In this document: positions 18,060-30,782 of the stretch, piece by piece
Layout: the number at the start of each line of letters is the position of its first letter
Position numbering within the stretch: position 1 is the first letter of the stretch
DNA from: Limanda limanda
Lineage: Eukaryota > Chordata > Actinopteri > Pleuronectiformes > Pleuronectidae
Assembly: GCF_963576545.1 (NCBI RefSeq)
Contig: NC_083638.1
Span: forward strand, 6,498,659 to 6,562,658
DNA: 64,000 nucleotides
Direction: 5' to 3'
Position numbers and translations under genes: made by a program
Notes under the pieces: model-generated
What the model was told of the DNA's origin: nothing
Databases searched by the model: none
Seen by the model: the letters and a program-made list of their open reading frames with translations, nothing else

Positions 18060-21000
18060 TGTTTAGCATTTAGCATTTATATTTACACTGCTAGTCTCCT
18101 GTGATGCTCGCTGGGGTCACAGGTTGCACATGAATCAACCAATAGTTTAACTGGTGGACGTGGAAAATTACTTTTTGCGGTTTTGCAAAAACTGAAATGA
18201 GACCTCATCTCCTGCATTCGAGACTAAATGTTTTAGTGAGGCTTTGATTTAATAAATTATTCATCTGAATTGTGCCAGTTGCCTCTTTGGGCGGCACAGG
18301 CAAACCTGTAGCTAAGCCAGAGTTTAATAGTTTCAGTGTATTTGGCAAAGTGTAAAATAATTATAATAATTATAATGAATGAATGAATAGAACATTATCA
18401 CCCAGGAAGGGTGGGAAACTGCCTTTGGTTGAGCAGTACAACATAAAATCTGATATATAAATGGAAGGACAATAAACTAAAACTAAAATTAATACAAATA
18501 CTACTTATAACAACGTATACTACCAACAGCGGCATGATGAAATTATACTGTCAGTTAGCAGCTTCCATATTTCACTGCTCAGACACTATCGTCTGTTCTT
18601 CTATTGGGAAAAGTAGAAAAGTATAAGTTTATAATTCCTCAAATAAAAAGTGTGAAGAGTTTGACTTCAGTAACTTTAATGTAGGGATTTTTTCTCAGAA
18701 TGAAAACAGTCCGTGATGTGACTGAAGATCAAAAGACTTCACGTCAGTCTCTTCTTTTCTTCTCGCTGACGAGCCCTGTTGATCTTAATGAACAGCATCT
18801 TGTAATAAGAACGCCAGCTCTTTGCCATGAGTCATCGGAACATCCTGACAGGCCACAAATTCCCAAGTTTTGCTTAATAACGGAGGAATGAGGGATGGAT
18901 GAAAGCAGTGGCATATGGAGGCTGATGTGCAGCTGCTGTTTGTGCCTCTGGTGCCAAAGAAACAGGTTTCACTAATCCCCAGATACGAGTTCTGGTGTAG
19001 GAGGGAAAAGCTGGAGCTCCAGTTTGGGGCTTTAACTGGTGTGCAGACATTTCTTCTCTCCTGGTTTTCGTGGCTTCTGTCCAGCAACCTAGTGCTTGTT
19101 AAGTTTGGATGTGCAAGGTTTTGCGCTCAATGAGAATTAAAGCAATGTAGACCTGAACTTCATCAGAAGTTTGCAGGTGTATTTAGAATAATTTAATCCG
19201 GCTGCTAATAATTGGACAAATGAACTTCTATCACCGATATTTGTTAAACTGACAAACAGTGTTTCTAGGTGTGTGTGAAGACAATGTTTTGCTTTTTTTA
19301 ACACTTACCTACAGCTCAGATGGCTGCCAGAGGTTCCTGCGACGCATTTAAAGCTGAGTCAGAGGGAAATGACACAGTGTGATATTCGGGGCCAAGCAGC
19401 AGGTTAACATTCCTCCTCTGTCACCGACTTGCTGCTCATGTAGGTCGCTCTCTGCAGCTTATACATTAACCATGGGTCTGACAGCGGATTGTCTGTCAGA
19501 GATCTTTCCACACTGGTTGCTGCGGCTGCTGGGTCACTGGGGTGGATCTGAAAGGTCAGCGCTCCTCCTCTGACAGAGCCCGTTCTGCAAAAGACAAATA
19601 CGGAAGGTTTCCGAAAAAAATACTGATGAGACCGGGGGAGTAATATTTGCAAAGACAGGGAATGAATACTTAAACGCAGTGTATGAAGCAAATCTGTGCC
19701 TAGATCTGTTGTAAGGGAAATTCAGACACCTGTCTGACTTCTGTAGGAGATGTGGAGCCTGGTATTCAAAGCACGAGACAGTTTTGGACTAAGACAGTTT
19801 TCCCTGCAGGCACAGTTCCCCGGAGAGAAGGGAAGTTTGAGAAGTGACTTTTCACTGAGACTTAACTTCACTTGTAAGAACTGTTCATCTTTTTGGCTGT
19901 TACAACACTTCACATATTCGCTTTATTTTCTACATGCACTGATTCAATCATTTGAGTAAGACTACTGCCTTTTTCTTTTCCCTTTCACAATAAAAGCCCA
20001 CAAGTCAAGACAGAGGTTGAATGTAAAGAATCTGCAAAATATGATTGTTATTTTAACACTGATTGAAAACGACTGAAATTACAGTTTTGAATATATAACC
20101 TTTAATCCTGCAAATAAATTACTGACAGGATATTAAGTGCTAGTTGCAATAGTAAAGTTTCAACTTTTTTAAATCTTTTAAATAATATCTACATGTGTTT
20201 TTTTGCTTGTTGTTGTATTTGTTTTTTGTAAATATATATTTATAGTAGAAAAGTTAGCTGGTTAGTTTAAACTGTACAAGATCTTCAATTATATTTCTCC
20301 TTTCTACAAAGGTTACACCATCTTAGGAATCAGTGCTAAATAAAACCCTACATCTGCTTGCAACTATGACTAATGAGGCCTTTATTAAATTCATCCATTT
20401 ACTGCTAATAAATGCTAAAAACTGGTATTTAAGATGTGAATAAAGAAATAATGACCACCTGAATAAAGTTCCTGCAAAGTGTTTGAAATGATTCTGTGTG
20501 AAGAGAACTCTGCTACAGGTTGAAAGGTGGTGGATTCATCCTGCACTGAATGTACCAATGAGAATGAAAGGAAACAAAACAGCAGATCTAATAATGAAGA
20601 GAAGAGTGAACTGTGTGGGTTTAGTTACAGAATAATTCACATTAAAATGCCTGATGCTGTGACATTTAGAAAGACAGTTATTGTACTGATAGAATAAGTC
20701 AGAAATAAATTCTATGCTTCATTTTTATCAAGGTGACAGGTACACATTCCCTAAAGGGTGAAATACAAATTTAATGCTACAACAAAAAACACTTAGAAAT
20801 GTCCCTCATGTATTTCCGTCCGTGACATATATGATCAGGCAGCTTGGGGCCAAAGGTGGAACCATTAGCAGCAGAGTATTGTAAAGCTCCTTTATGAAAC
20901 TTTGTAAGGACTCAAGGCAAAGTGGATAATACGTAGGAGTGTGAATACAGCATTAACCAAACGTTGCACACGTATAATTTAAAAGACATGAAATGGCCAA

Positions 21001-24000
21001 GATTGGATTTAGGAATAAAACAGAACCCAGTAGCTGCTCTTTGAGGAGAGAGAGAGAGACAGAGCAAGCCAACTCTTGCATAAAAGGAACAGTAATAAAT
21101 GAGCTCTCAGTCCCGTAAAAGGCTGTAAGGCGCCGTAATAAAGCCTCACCGCCAAAGATAATGACTAAATGCTTTCATCAAACCCTTGTGATCAGTCAGG
21201 CATGAGAGATGATAATAAGGGGAAATGTGGAAATGGTCCTCTGGGTCTGTCTTAACATCACCACATTACTCTAACCCACTTCCAGGACGGGTCGGACCGG
21301 GTCGGACCACGATGGCGTTTTAATAAGTTCGGAGGTGACAGAGGAGCAGGTTTCCTTCGAGGCGCTGGAGGCAGATGCCAGCTTGTCGCAGACGAGATCT
21401 CTTGGCCTGTTTCCAGCTGCTTTGAAGCACAAGTGTCCCTGTAAAGAACACAAGCGGATGAGAAGTGAGCTGCACTGGAGCGAGCAGATGGAACCGACGG
21501 GAACGTGAAGGGCTTTGTTTATAACGCAACGCTATGAAACTTCGCAATGTGCATGCGAGGTATTCCCGAAAAAAGCTGTTTAGAATTTCTTTGTATTTTT
21601 AAACATTTCCAGGATGAAGCTTAGAAGGACTTCTATGTCTTTTTACCCGATCTACAGTTCAGCATTACTCTGAACCTGAATCTGAACTCACGCTGAAACT
21701 ACTGGTCAGTTAAACACTTCTGAACACAAAGGCAATTACTCAACTAATGTTAAAACTTGTTGTTTTGCTGTTGGCCGACGTCTGAGGTACATGTTGGGTC
21801 CAATTCTTTATCACAACCCTCTCACGTTTTCCTCTCACGGGTGTTTAACCACAAGCAGCGACTCGTGCAGTGGCCCCAGATCTGACAGGACAACAACTTA
21901 CTGTTTATATTAGTCAGAAAAAAGGTTTAGAAACCAGGTTGGCAGATACACAGCTGAGATTGTCTTGTATCTTAAAGCAAGGGGTGTTACAGCTGTGGGC
22001 CCCTCTTCATCATGTACTCGAATTTTGTAGTTGTTGTGATATATCAGTGCTGGATTGGTGGAACATCTATTGGAGATGTGGTTCCCGACCGTTCTCTTCC
22101 TGTTGGACCTGGAGAGGCTCCGACTCTCTGATCAGGGTGAGAAGTGAGAACCAAAACGGCACCAATATCCATATTCCAAGTCAGCGTTACATTAAATAAA
22201 TCTGTACCTGCTATTTTAACCTAAGAAAAGGGTCTCAAGACCGCTTCTAGTTTGAGCCTTCAGAATGTATGACATGTTAATTAGTGAGCTTCGGAAGCAC
22301 TTCACAGTTTTTGACATGAGTTAATTCACCCACCTCCTGACATGATTTACATTACTACACCAAACCTGCTTTACGATATAACTTTATCATAAGGACATGA
22401 CAGCGGTATTGCTTCTGGTCTCAGCCTCGACGAGGAAGCAAATAGGCATATTTGTCAAAATGTCAGACTCACGCTTGCACATTAAAACATATATTCCACA
22501 TAAGGAGGAGGCCGGTGGAGCGGAGAGAGAGAGAGAGAGGAGGCAGCGAACCGAGCGGGTGTGAGCACATCGGCCGAGTTATCGTGAGAAAGCGTCAGTT
22601 TACAAACGCTGACGCCGCCAGTTTACATAAATATGACAAGACGTTGCCAGTAACACAGACTGGGGATGCACCAGTGGCTGTAAAGCATGAGCGAGGGAGG
22701 CAGCTAATTTACTGGTGTACTGCATCTGCACGTTCATGCAAATCTAACCTTGATAAATGCACCGACATAACATTACCAAACACTTAAGTTCTCCTTTACA
22801 CCTTCATGTTGTCTGTCAGCTCCCTGTAAATTGGAAATGTAATTATTTTGGTTCACTTTAATCACACTCACAGCACGTTGTACTCCCTCAGGTGCAGCTT
22901 TCAGCCATTTTCAATGATAACAAACTTCCCTCCCCTGTGCAAATCAAGGTTAGAGACCAGTTGGTGAATAAACTGACGCATTTAACAGTCACAGGGCCAG
23001 ATATCGTCATAAAGAGCTAAAAGGAACATGGATATTGGACATACATTCACTAAAACGCCAGAAATAGGATCTAGACCCTGACCCATAAGGATTTGTGGGA
23101 GCTAATACCAATACTGATATTATGGAGTAATAAAACAAATGGCAAAAAATTAAAGATGTGACTCAAACAAGATGTTTATTAATGGACTTTAAAAAACAAA
23201 GTCTTGTCCTCCAGCTGTGATATTGTAGACTGCTGTCTACTCGCAGCTTGATCATAGTGTGTCTCAGGTTCCTCTGCACAGCCTGAGCTTGTGTGGACAG
23301 ATGTTTTCACCGTGGATCCAAATGTCCAGTACTTACATCATGATTGCTCGGATATTCATCGATGAAAATCCGAAGTTTGCCAGCGAAGCAACTGCCAACG
23401 ACACTTTGGAGGAAGTCAGGACTGTTTACAAAGGATTATGCAAGTCAGGAGGAACCAGATGGCACTGTGGCATCAGAACAGCCGGGTGTGGACAGGGTGG
23501 TGTCCGGGTGTGATTCCCTCATTCAACTCTTACCAGATATGTAATTGTCACTATGTGTATTTTAATAAAAAAGTCAATGACAGCGGTGATTACTGCTCGT
23601 TCCACTGATCTGAACGTATCAGTTTAACTTCAGTGAGGAGATGATTCACTTTGCAGCAGAGCCAAGCGAGTGTTCAAAAACAGGTCGAGCGAGTACGTCA
23701 GCAGATAAAATGCTAATTACAAAAGGCAGGCAAATGAATTCCAGATTAAATTGGATGGGTTTTTAAGGGAACGCGTTCACAGGCAGAATGGTCACAGGTC
23801 GACAGCAGCAGCTCTGTGTACTTAAACGGGGCTAAACCTGCTGTTCTGGAGGCTTTCCAGCTCAAAAGCTGCAAAACAGCCTGATTAGTGAGAAATTCAA
23901 CAGTGAGCGGAGCCAATCAAAACCAATTATTGCCTCGTTCCTTTAGTGGAGTTAATCCGAGGCCGTAAACAGCGCGTGTTGGGATGTAATCGTTTGAAAC

Positions 24001-25036
24001 AGCACATCTGCCTGAAAAGCAGGAAGGAGATTTCAGGTAAAAATAATCGGGGTTGTAATTTAGTCGTGCAAATTCCCTGCAAAATAATAATGATGGAAGC
24101 ATGGATGATGAATGTTTTATCATGTGAGCCTCGTTTCCAGTTGTTTATTAACTTTAATATTCATTCATGTTTCATGTTCATATTTGAATGAACTGCATTT
24201 GCTAATAAAGTTAAAATCCACAAAAAGGAACAGTCCCACATCCGGGGGAAATTATATAATAATAGAATTAGCTAATTAATTAATAATAATTAGCTTAGTT
24301 ATTTAGAGGATGAGATTAAAAGATCAGAGTCATATTTGTCCATTACTTACAGTTGTATAATACTAATGATGTCTAAAACCAAACCTGATGGAGATATGAG
24401 CAGGACTTTTCTTAGACCATTTTTACCAATTGCTCAAAACGCATTACATTAATTTGCACCTTTCATGCAGATCATCCAACTGCTTCTACTTCTACTCATT
24501 GATGTGATCACTGTAAGATCTAGACAGACAAGTGTAGGATTGTCCTGGTGGAGGTGAGCGCTCTACTGAGCGATGTCATAGTATTTATATGAACTAATTC
24601 GATGTGGCAGAAGATTGAGCCGGGCCATAATGGGATATTACCGAGCACTCTGCAGTGATTACCTCGTTCTGAGTGTGAAGACACGAGTAGGAGATACAAG
24701 TGACCCTCCTTGTTAGAGACGTGGCTCTGGACAGACTGTGGGAATCATCCACTGCTGAAGATGTGTCCAGATCCGCTAATCTACACCTGGTAATGATTCA
24801 AGGGGAGTTCACTCTAGAGATCGGCCGTTTGTCAGTTGCTGCTGAGTCAGAGCTTGTGCACTTTTCTTCTTTTATGTCTCGTCCTCCTGACAATGTTTTG
24901 TGGTTTTGGCAGATAAATGGGCAACAGACTACAGAATAAAACAACAGATGGTTTGTGCCGTCCAAAGAGCCTCTTCAACAATAAAATATTATTCCTCAGT
25001 TTTCCCCCCTCTGTTTGTGCCCTACTAGCATGACTG
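18060..25036. other. Long stretch without a supported gene
   Basis: Only chance frames are present. The region 23925-24110 is low in repeats with balanced composition and TAATT motifs, so it may be a conserved non-coding element. A frame at 23259-23513 (+) looks protein-like in composition but shows no recognisable domain or matching splice pair. Confidence 0.4.
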
Positions 25037-25050
25037 CACACACACACAGG

Positions 25051-25092
<42 letters not shown>
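25037..25092. repeat. (CA)n microsatellite with CG insert
   Basis: CA repeats interrupted by ggcgcgcg, an alternating purine-pyrimidine block that favours Z-DNA. It ends at ccgaagatc. Confidence 0.95.
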
Positions 25093-28000
25093 GAAGATCT
25101 GAGGCATGAGAACTGCAAGGCAAGCAAAAAATCTGCCTCTGGTCCTCTTCATCTTCGCTCCTCTGCAGCTCAGCTGAGGCCTGTTCACATCTGAGCTGCT
25201 ATAAAAAAATTTTTTTATCCAAAAACCTTGCGTGAATCAATGAGCAATTTAGTGAAGGAAATAAAAGCAGATGCTCGAGGTTCATTGAGGTCCCAATTCA
25301 CGTTGTTCCTTAGAGTTTTTGGATATTAAGCGTTCTTTAATATCATCTTCCATACATACAGTGCGGCAGTCCATGCTCCAGGAAGATTTTGATGCTTCAT
25401 AGAAACTTTAATGGGAACATGTGACTCCTTTACCATATTTCCAGATGTCCGATGTCATTCAGGGGAGAAAAATAGGTTTTAATTTCCACATAGGGGTTTA
25501 ATGTAGACAGGATCTGACCCTGCAAGTTTTGCGCAGATAAATTTCTCAGCAAAGGAGCGTCACATCCTCATATCGGCCCGGACCAAATGTGATGCATGGA
25601 AGCCGCACACCTCAGCATCTCGTGAACAGCTCAATGAAAAATGTGAGTATCGTATATAGGGTGAACTCTCCGGGGAGAATGTGGAGCAAAAGTAATCAAT
25701 TATCCCACCTCCCCACCCCCCAACCCCCCCGTACCACGCAGAGGCCCCTTGATTATTTAAGGGAATTAGCTATCGATCAGCTAAGTGAGTCAGCGGGACG
25801 GCCACCGGCCAACGAGCCGGTCAGCAACACATGACTTCACTCCCCTCCACCACTCATCTGCAGGAGAAGGCTGGTTAAGCACACGCCACTTACAACTTGG
25901 CATCTGACTCGGGGTTGACTGGGGGGCGGGGGGGAGGGATGGAGATATAAACAGGTGCTGATTATATATGGGAGGCAGGTAGGATCAAATCAAGGTCAAC
26001 AAATGTTGGGGAGGCATGGAAGTCCCTGACCATCTGCGAGGCTGCTGCCAGTGAGGTGTGCTCCGAGCGGAGTCCCAGCGTGGCCCCGGTTCATTATCAC
26101 CACTATCATCCGAGGGGGGGGGGGCGTCTGCATTTACAACACAGCAATGAACCGAAGAGTTCAGTCACTACAAAGTACACATTGTCCTTTACGCAAGTGC
26201 TCGTGCCGAACAGTTTACAACAACACCCGGCTTTGTGAAGAGAGGCTGTCGTCCTGCCGCTGATGTAAATCTTCTGGGAGAAATCACTGTTACGACGGTT
26301 TTCCATCTGTGAGCCGGAAACACAGACCTTATTTCTACCAAAGCAATAAAAATGCTCGAAATGAAACTCTGCAAAACCAATATACTGAGGAGATAGCATC
26401 AGCGACTTTATTTCGGGAGAAACTGTACATCAACATTATGCTATGTTATATAAATGGGCCGTGGAAGGTGAGTCATGTAAATGGGAAAGTCTGCAGGAAA
26501 TCTACAAACACGTCTGAATAACACAGACACTTCTTGGTTTCCAGTAGCTGAGTTGTCATCACATTTAAGATCATGTTCTTAAAGCTACTTCTATCTCATG
26601 CTAATAATGAAAAGTAATATTTAAAGGTCGCACAAATCGGGCACGAGGTGAGATACACCTTACAACAGTAAGTAGAACAGCTCTATTTGTGTTTTTTCAT
26701 CTTCTTGATATAGGTGGTCTTGTGGTAGTTATATCAAATTAAACATACAGATCTCAACTCCAACGTAAGAGGGTTCCCAGCTGATCAACCCAGCAATGTT
26801 TAACTCTGACGGATGTAATCCAAATAAGAGGAGTTGAGTTGAGTCCAAAATTAAAATCAAATGAAGATGAAGCCAGGCTCAATATGATAATGTAACCAGG
26901 AATATTATACCTAAACAAAACAAAGGTAAAGATCTAGTAGCTCAGAACCAGGAGTTTTTCTGGAGTTGGTGGAGACCAAACCAGAGCTATAATGAGAATG
27001 AAAGATACGCCCCCAGAATTAAAACTCTCCACTCTCCACAGAAATGAGTATCAATTGTTACCAGCACGTTTACCACAGCCACTTCCCAAGCTAGAGGTGT
27101 CAGATGGTTTTAATGTCTTTCAGTGCAGCTCTCATCATATCTGTGGCCCAAGATGCCACATTTGTCATGTGAATGCTGAAAGCTTGTTTTGGAATTCAGA
27201 CGACAATCTGAATTGATTGCAAAGCAGCCACTGCAGAAACCGCTGAAGCTGAGATGAGCATGATGGGACCCAGTGTGGCCACATCTCCTGAGCAGGAGGC
27301 ATTTCACATGAGCAGTTGCGGCTAATTAGCGGTTGATCGTTTTATTTTGAAAAAAAATGTCTCCTGCTGTATCCAGGGCACGGATTTCAGAGATACAGAG
27401 TTTGACAAACAAGAAAACAGCTTCGACCAGAAGTGTTCGTCAACTTCAAGGTTTCTCAAGCACGAGTGGAGATAAATGGACACTTGTCTCGTGGTTTGAG
27501 GAGCCGCACCACGTCCCTGTGATAATTGATGCCCTGCGTTATGGAATCCTCAGTGTCAGTCACTCACTCTCTCTCCCGGGGTCCCGATGCTCTCGTGGTG
27601 CGTGTCATGCTGTTCTGGGGCTGAGCCGAGGAACTGATTAGAATCTGCCACAGCCCAGTGCACAGAGGACACTCACTCCTGTCCCGCAATGCAGCGGATG
27701 AGGCTCCTTCTCCACTTTCTCCCACTGTCATCAACCCAAATACACTTTGTTTTTTTCGAGTTTCTCTTCCCACGAAGAGAGGGGGGGAAGGAAAATGTCT
27801 TTGAAGGACTTCAAAGTGGGAACTGAAGAGGCAGAATCTATTTTGGTGAGAGAAAGACTTAAGACAGGTATATCTCCACAGACGGGGCAAACACCACAGC
27901 AATTTTTCTTCAGACAGGATGTGATTACATGCCGCATTACGAAGCGACTCATTACTGCTTATGGCGAATTAATTACATGCCTCTCAGCCGAACTAAATTA

Positions 28001-28268
28001 AAGCCTGCTTGGTCGTGATACTCAACAGAAAGACTGATGAAAAAGGCTAATCTGATAATTGACTGTGTAAAAAAACTAAAGGCTGTTAGAGAAGCTAAAG
28101 GTACCATTAGTTACACCCTGGAAAAATAGCTGTTTGCTCACCTTATGAGGAGGAGGCGGACAGAAATAGTGATAATTGATAGATCTCCGTCTTTCTCAGC
28201 GTCAATCAATGTCGTAGATTTTAACCGAAATCACAACCCTCCTTTTCACACACCTATAAACCGATTAT
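25093..28268. other. Stretch without a supported gene
   Basis: It contains poly-C/poly-G runs near 25720 and 26117, and low-repeat stretches at 25555-25800 and 27910-28010 that could be non-coding conserved elements. No frame carries a recognisable domain. Confidence 0.4.
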
Positions 28269-28269
28269 C

Positions 28270-28548
28270 CTCTGGGGGGGTAACAGGAGGAGCTGGAGCC
28301 AATCCCAGATGATATCAGTGGTGAACATCCTTCACAGGCCGCCGTGCATATGGTCAATTTAGAGTCTGCAGTTAACCTGAACCCCAATATGCATGTCTTT
28401 GGACTGTGGGAGGAAGCACCCATAGAAAAAAACCCACCCACATGGAAAGAAACAAGCAAACTCCACAAATAAAAACCCTGAACAATCCAGGACTCAAACC
28501 GCAAACCTCCATGGGGGCTAACCACCAAACCAACGTGCCATCCACCCC
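28270..28548 (-). mobile_element. tRNA-derived SINE-like repeat (cagtccaaagacatgca family)
   Basis: Read on the minus strand: TTGGTTTGGTGGTTAGCC (A-box region), GGTTTGAGTCCTGG (B-box like), GTGGAGTTTGC, then CTTCCTCCCACAGTCCAAAG and ACATGCATATTGGGGTTCAG, then GACTCTAAATTGACC. This order is the hallmark of a very common fish repeat of tRNA-like origin. The copy is moderately diverged. Confidence 0.7.
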
Positions 28549-30629
28549 TTTTTTGTAACCCTTAAAAAAGTATTATCACTTAGGAAACAGCGGTAAAAAT
28601 ACCAGGGTTGTTTGTTGCCCTCTGATTAATATAAGTTCAGTATTTGCCCTCTCAGTTTTTTTTTTCCATGGGTGAATTCAACGTCCTCCTCTGAGACGGA
28701 TGCATGTGCAGTGCTGTAGATCAACAGCTTTACAGTGCTTACGGTTCCCATCGCTGTGGACGCACCCTGTTTGGTAATTGAACAGATTTATTCCCGGGAC
28801 ACACTGATCACGCAGTTCTTTCACATCTTCACTCAGAGGGAACATTGTGCAACTTCCTCCTCCTTATTTTATGTTTCTCAAGGTCTCCGGCAATTGCAGT
28901 TTCGCTGACTGTATTCACATTCCCAAAAGTGATATTATCTGCCAGCTCTCTGTTCCACATTTCCCATAGTTTTATTGCATTGTTGCCAATTACCATGTCA
29001 ACAACGGCAATTTCCTGTGTACCTGAAAATACTCTGTGGGAGGCAATCTCTGGGCTCTAGGGTGAAACAAAACTATCAATATATCTCACTAAATCTCAGC
29101 ACATATAAAAATGTGAAGTCACTGTATATGTTTCAGTGCAGGATTTGCCTTCACCTTGTTGTAACACAGGACACACAAAAACACAGGATGGCAGAATTAA
29201 TATGTCATGTCCTTCCTCCTGCATGCAGCTCCACCCCTCAAATCAACACTCCAGAGGTTTCTGTGTTGTTGTGAATATGTCTGTTCTATAATCTATAATC
29301 TCCTGCTGCATTATCCATATCTGGAAGGAAACAGTCGCCTGATCGCCAACACATTTATTTTCATTAAGAGAACAAGTGAAGTAGCGAAGCCGTAACTTTT
29401 CTCCCACTAATTGAATAATGGGGATGTATATTTGTGTCTATGTCATAACATCCATTACAAGTAAACTTACAGTGACACCAAATTAACTTCAAGGTAGCTG
29501 CCAAAAATAACTGTGAAGCGCCCAGTGAGCAGGTGACATGAGGGCGAACCCACAGTGTTTAGCCGTAAATCACTTTCACTGGGAGTGAGCTGCACAGGGC
29601 TGAGGTCAGTGAATCCAAACTGTGAGTGGCTCAACGGCTAAAACAACAATCAGCTTGAAAGGTAAAAAATATGGAAATTATTTTAAATTTGGTTTGTAAC
29701 ATGTCTGTGGTAATCAGCACAGTGACAGCTTTAGACAAACTGTGTTTAAAGATCATGAATACTCTGGATGTTTTTGTACTTATACTGAAAACATGTTTAA
29801 AATGAGTCGTGGTAATTACCATTCGAACTTGGTAAACATGTCTTAATGTGACACTCACAAACACATGGAGAGGAGATTCTCAGCAACTGTACCTGAACTC
29901 TTCAATCAGCTCTAAATTTGTGTCTTTTCACAAAATCATTTATCGTGCAGCAGTAGAACAAAGAAAACATTAGTTATAAATGACGATTGAAATATGTGGC
30001 AGAGAATAAATACATATGATCACAGGGTATTGAATAAATATTAAATAATTTTATTGCAGCCAGAGAAACCCAGACACATTGGATTGAGCTCATACACACT
30101 TAATAAAAATCAAACTCACGTTCTTTTCATTGTGCTTCATAATCAACAATAACCCGATAAAATGTAAGACAAATTAATATTCTATTATGTCCATATTATT
30201 ATATTTCTATTTATGTAAAAGGAAGGTCACAATCTGAACCCTCTCCTCTGCCTGTGTGCGGCTGATTGTAAAGAAGCCCCTTCTGAACATGACAGTAACA
30301 TTTCACCATATTTAGCTCTGAAAAGTTTTTAAAAAGTTGCATATTTTTTTTAAATCACATTTTTTCCAGATTAACAGCAATATTTAAAAACGAATGATAT
30401 TTCCTTTTTCCTTAAATACAAAATATGTCTGAGATATCAGTGAATGTTAAATCTAAATATTAATTTTGAAACTAAATATCAAATTTAAATCTAAACATTA
30501 AATGTAGATGCAAAAGTCCATGCAGGATAAGAACTGACTTTTCACCCCTTTTTTAATGCATTAAATAACTAAAATAATTAAATAATTAAAACGGACTACG
30601 TCAAATGACAGGAACCATATTTGACATCA
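28549..30629. other. Stretch without a supported gene
   Basis: AT-rich unique DNA. No convincing exon, RNA gene or full-length repeat seen. Confidence 0.4.
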
Positions 30630-30782
30630 TTTAACATCATTTTTAGTTTGGCCCATGTTCCATCTGTTAACACAGAGGAGGCAGGGCTTATGACCTATAC
30701 TGTAGCCAGGGACTGAGATGTTTTGGCTTCACTTTTGGAAGCGGCCATGTTGTTCATCATCATACACTAGACTATTGTCTAT
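30630..30782 (+). repeat. Dispersed teleost repeat, copy 2 (cagtctatg family)
   Basis: It holds tttagtttggcccatgttcc, cagaggaggcagggctta, tgacctatactgtagccag, gagatgttttggcttcactt and ggaagcggccatgttgttca, in the same order as copy 1 at 13664. The terminal cagtctatg is eroded to tattgtctatc. Confidence 0.6.
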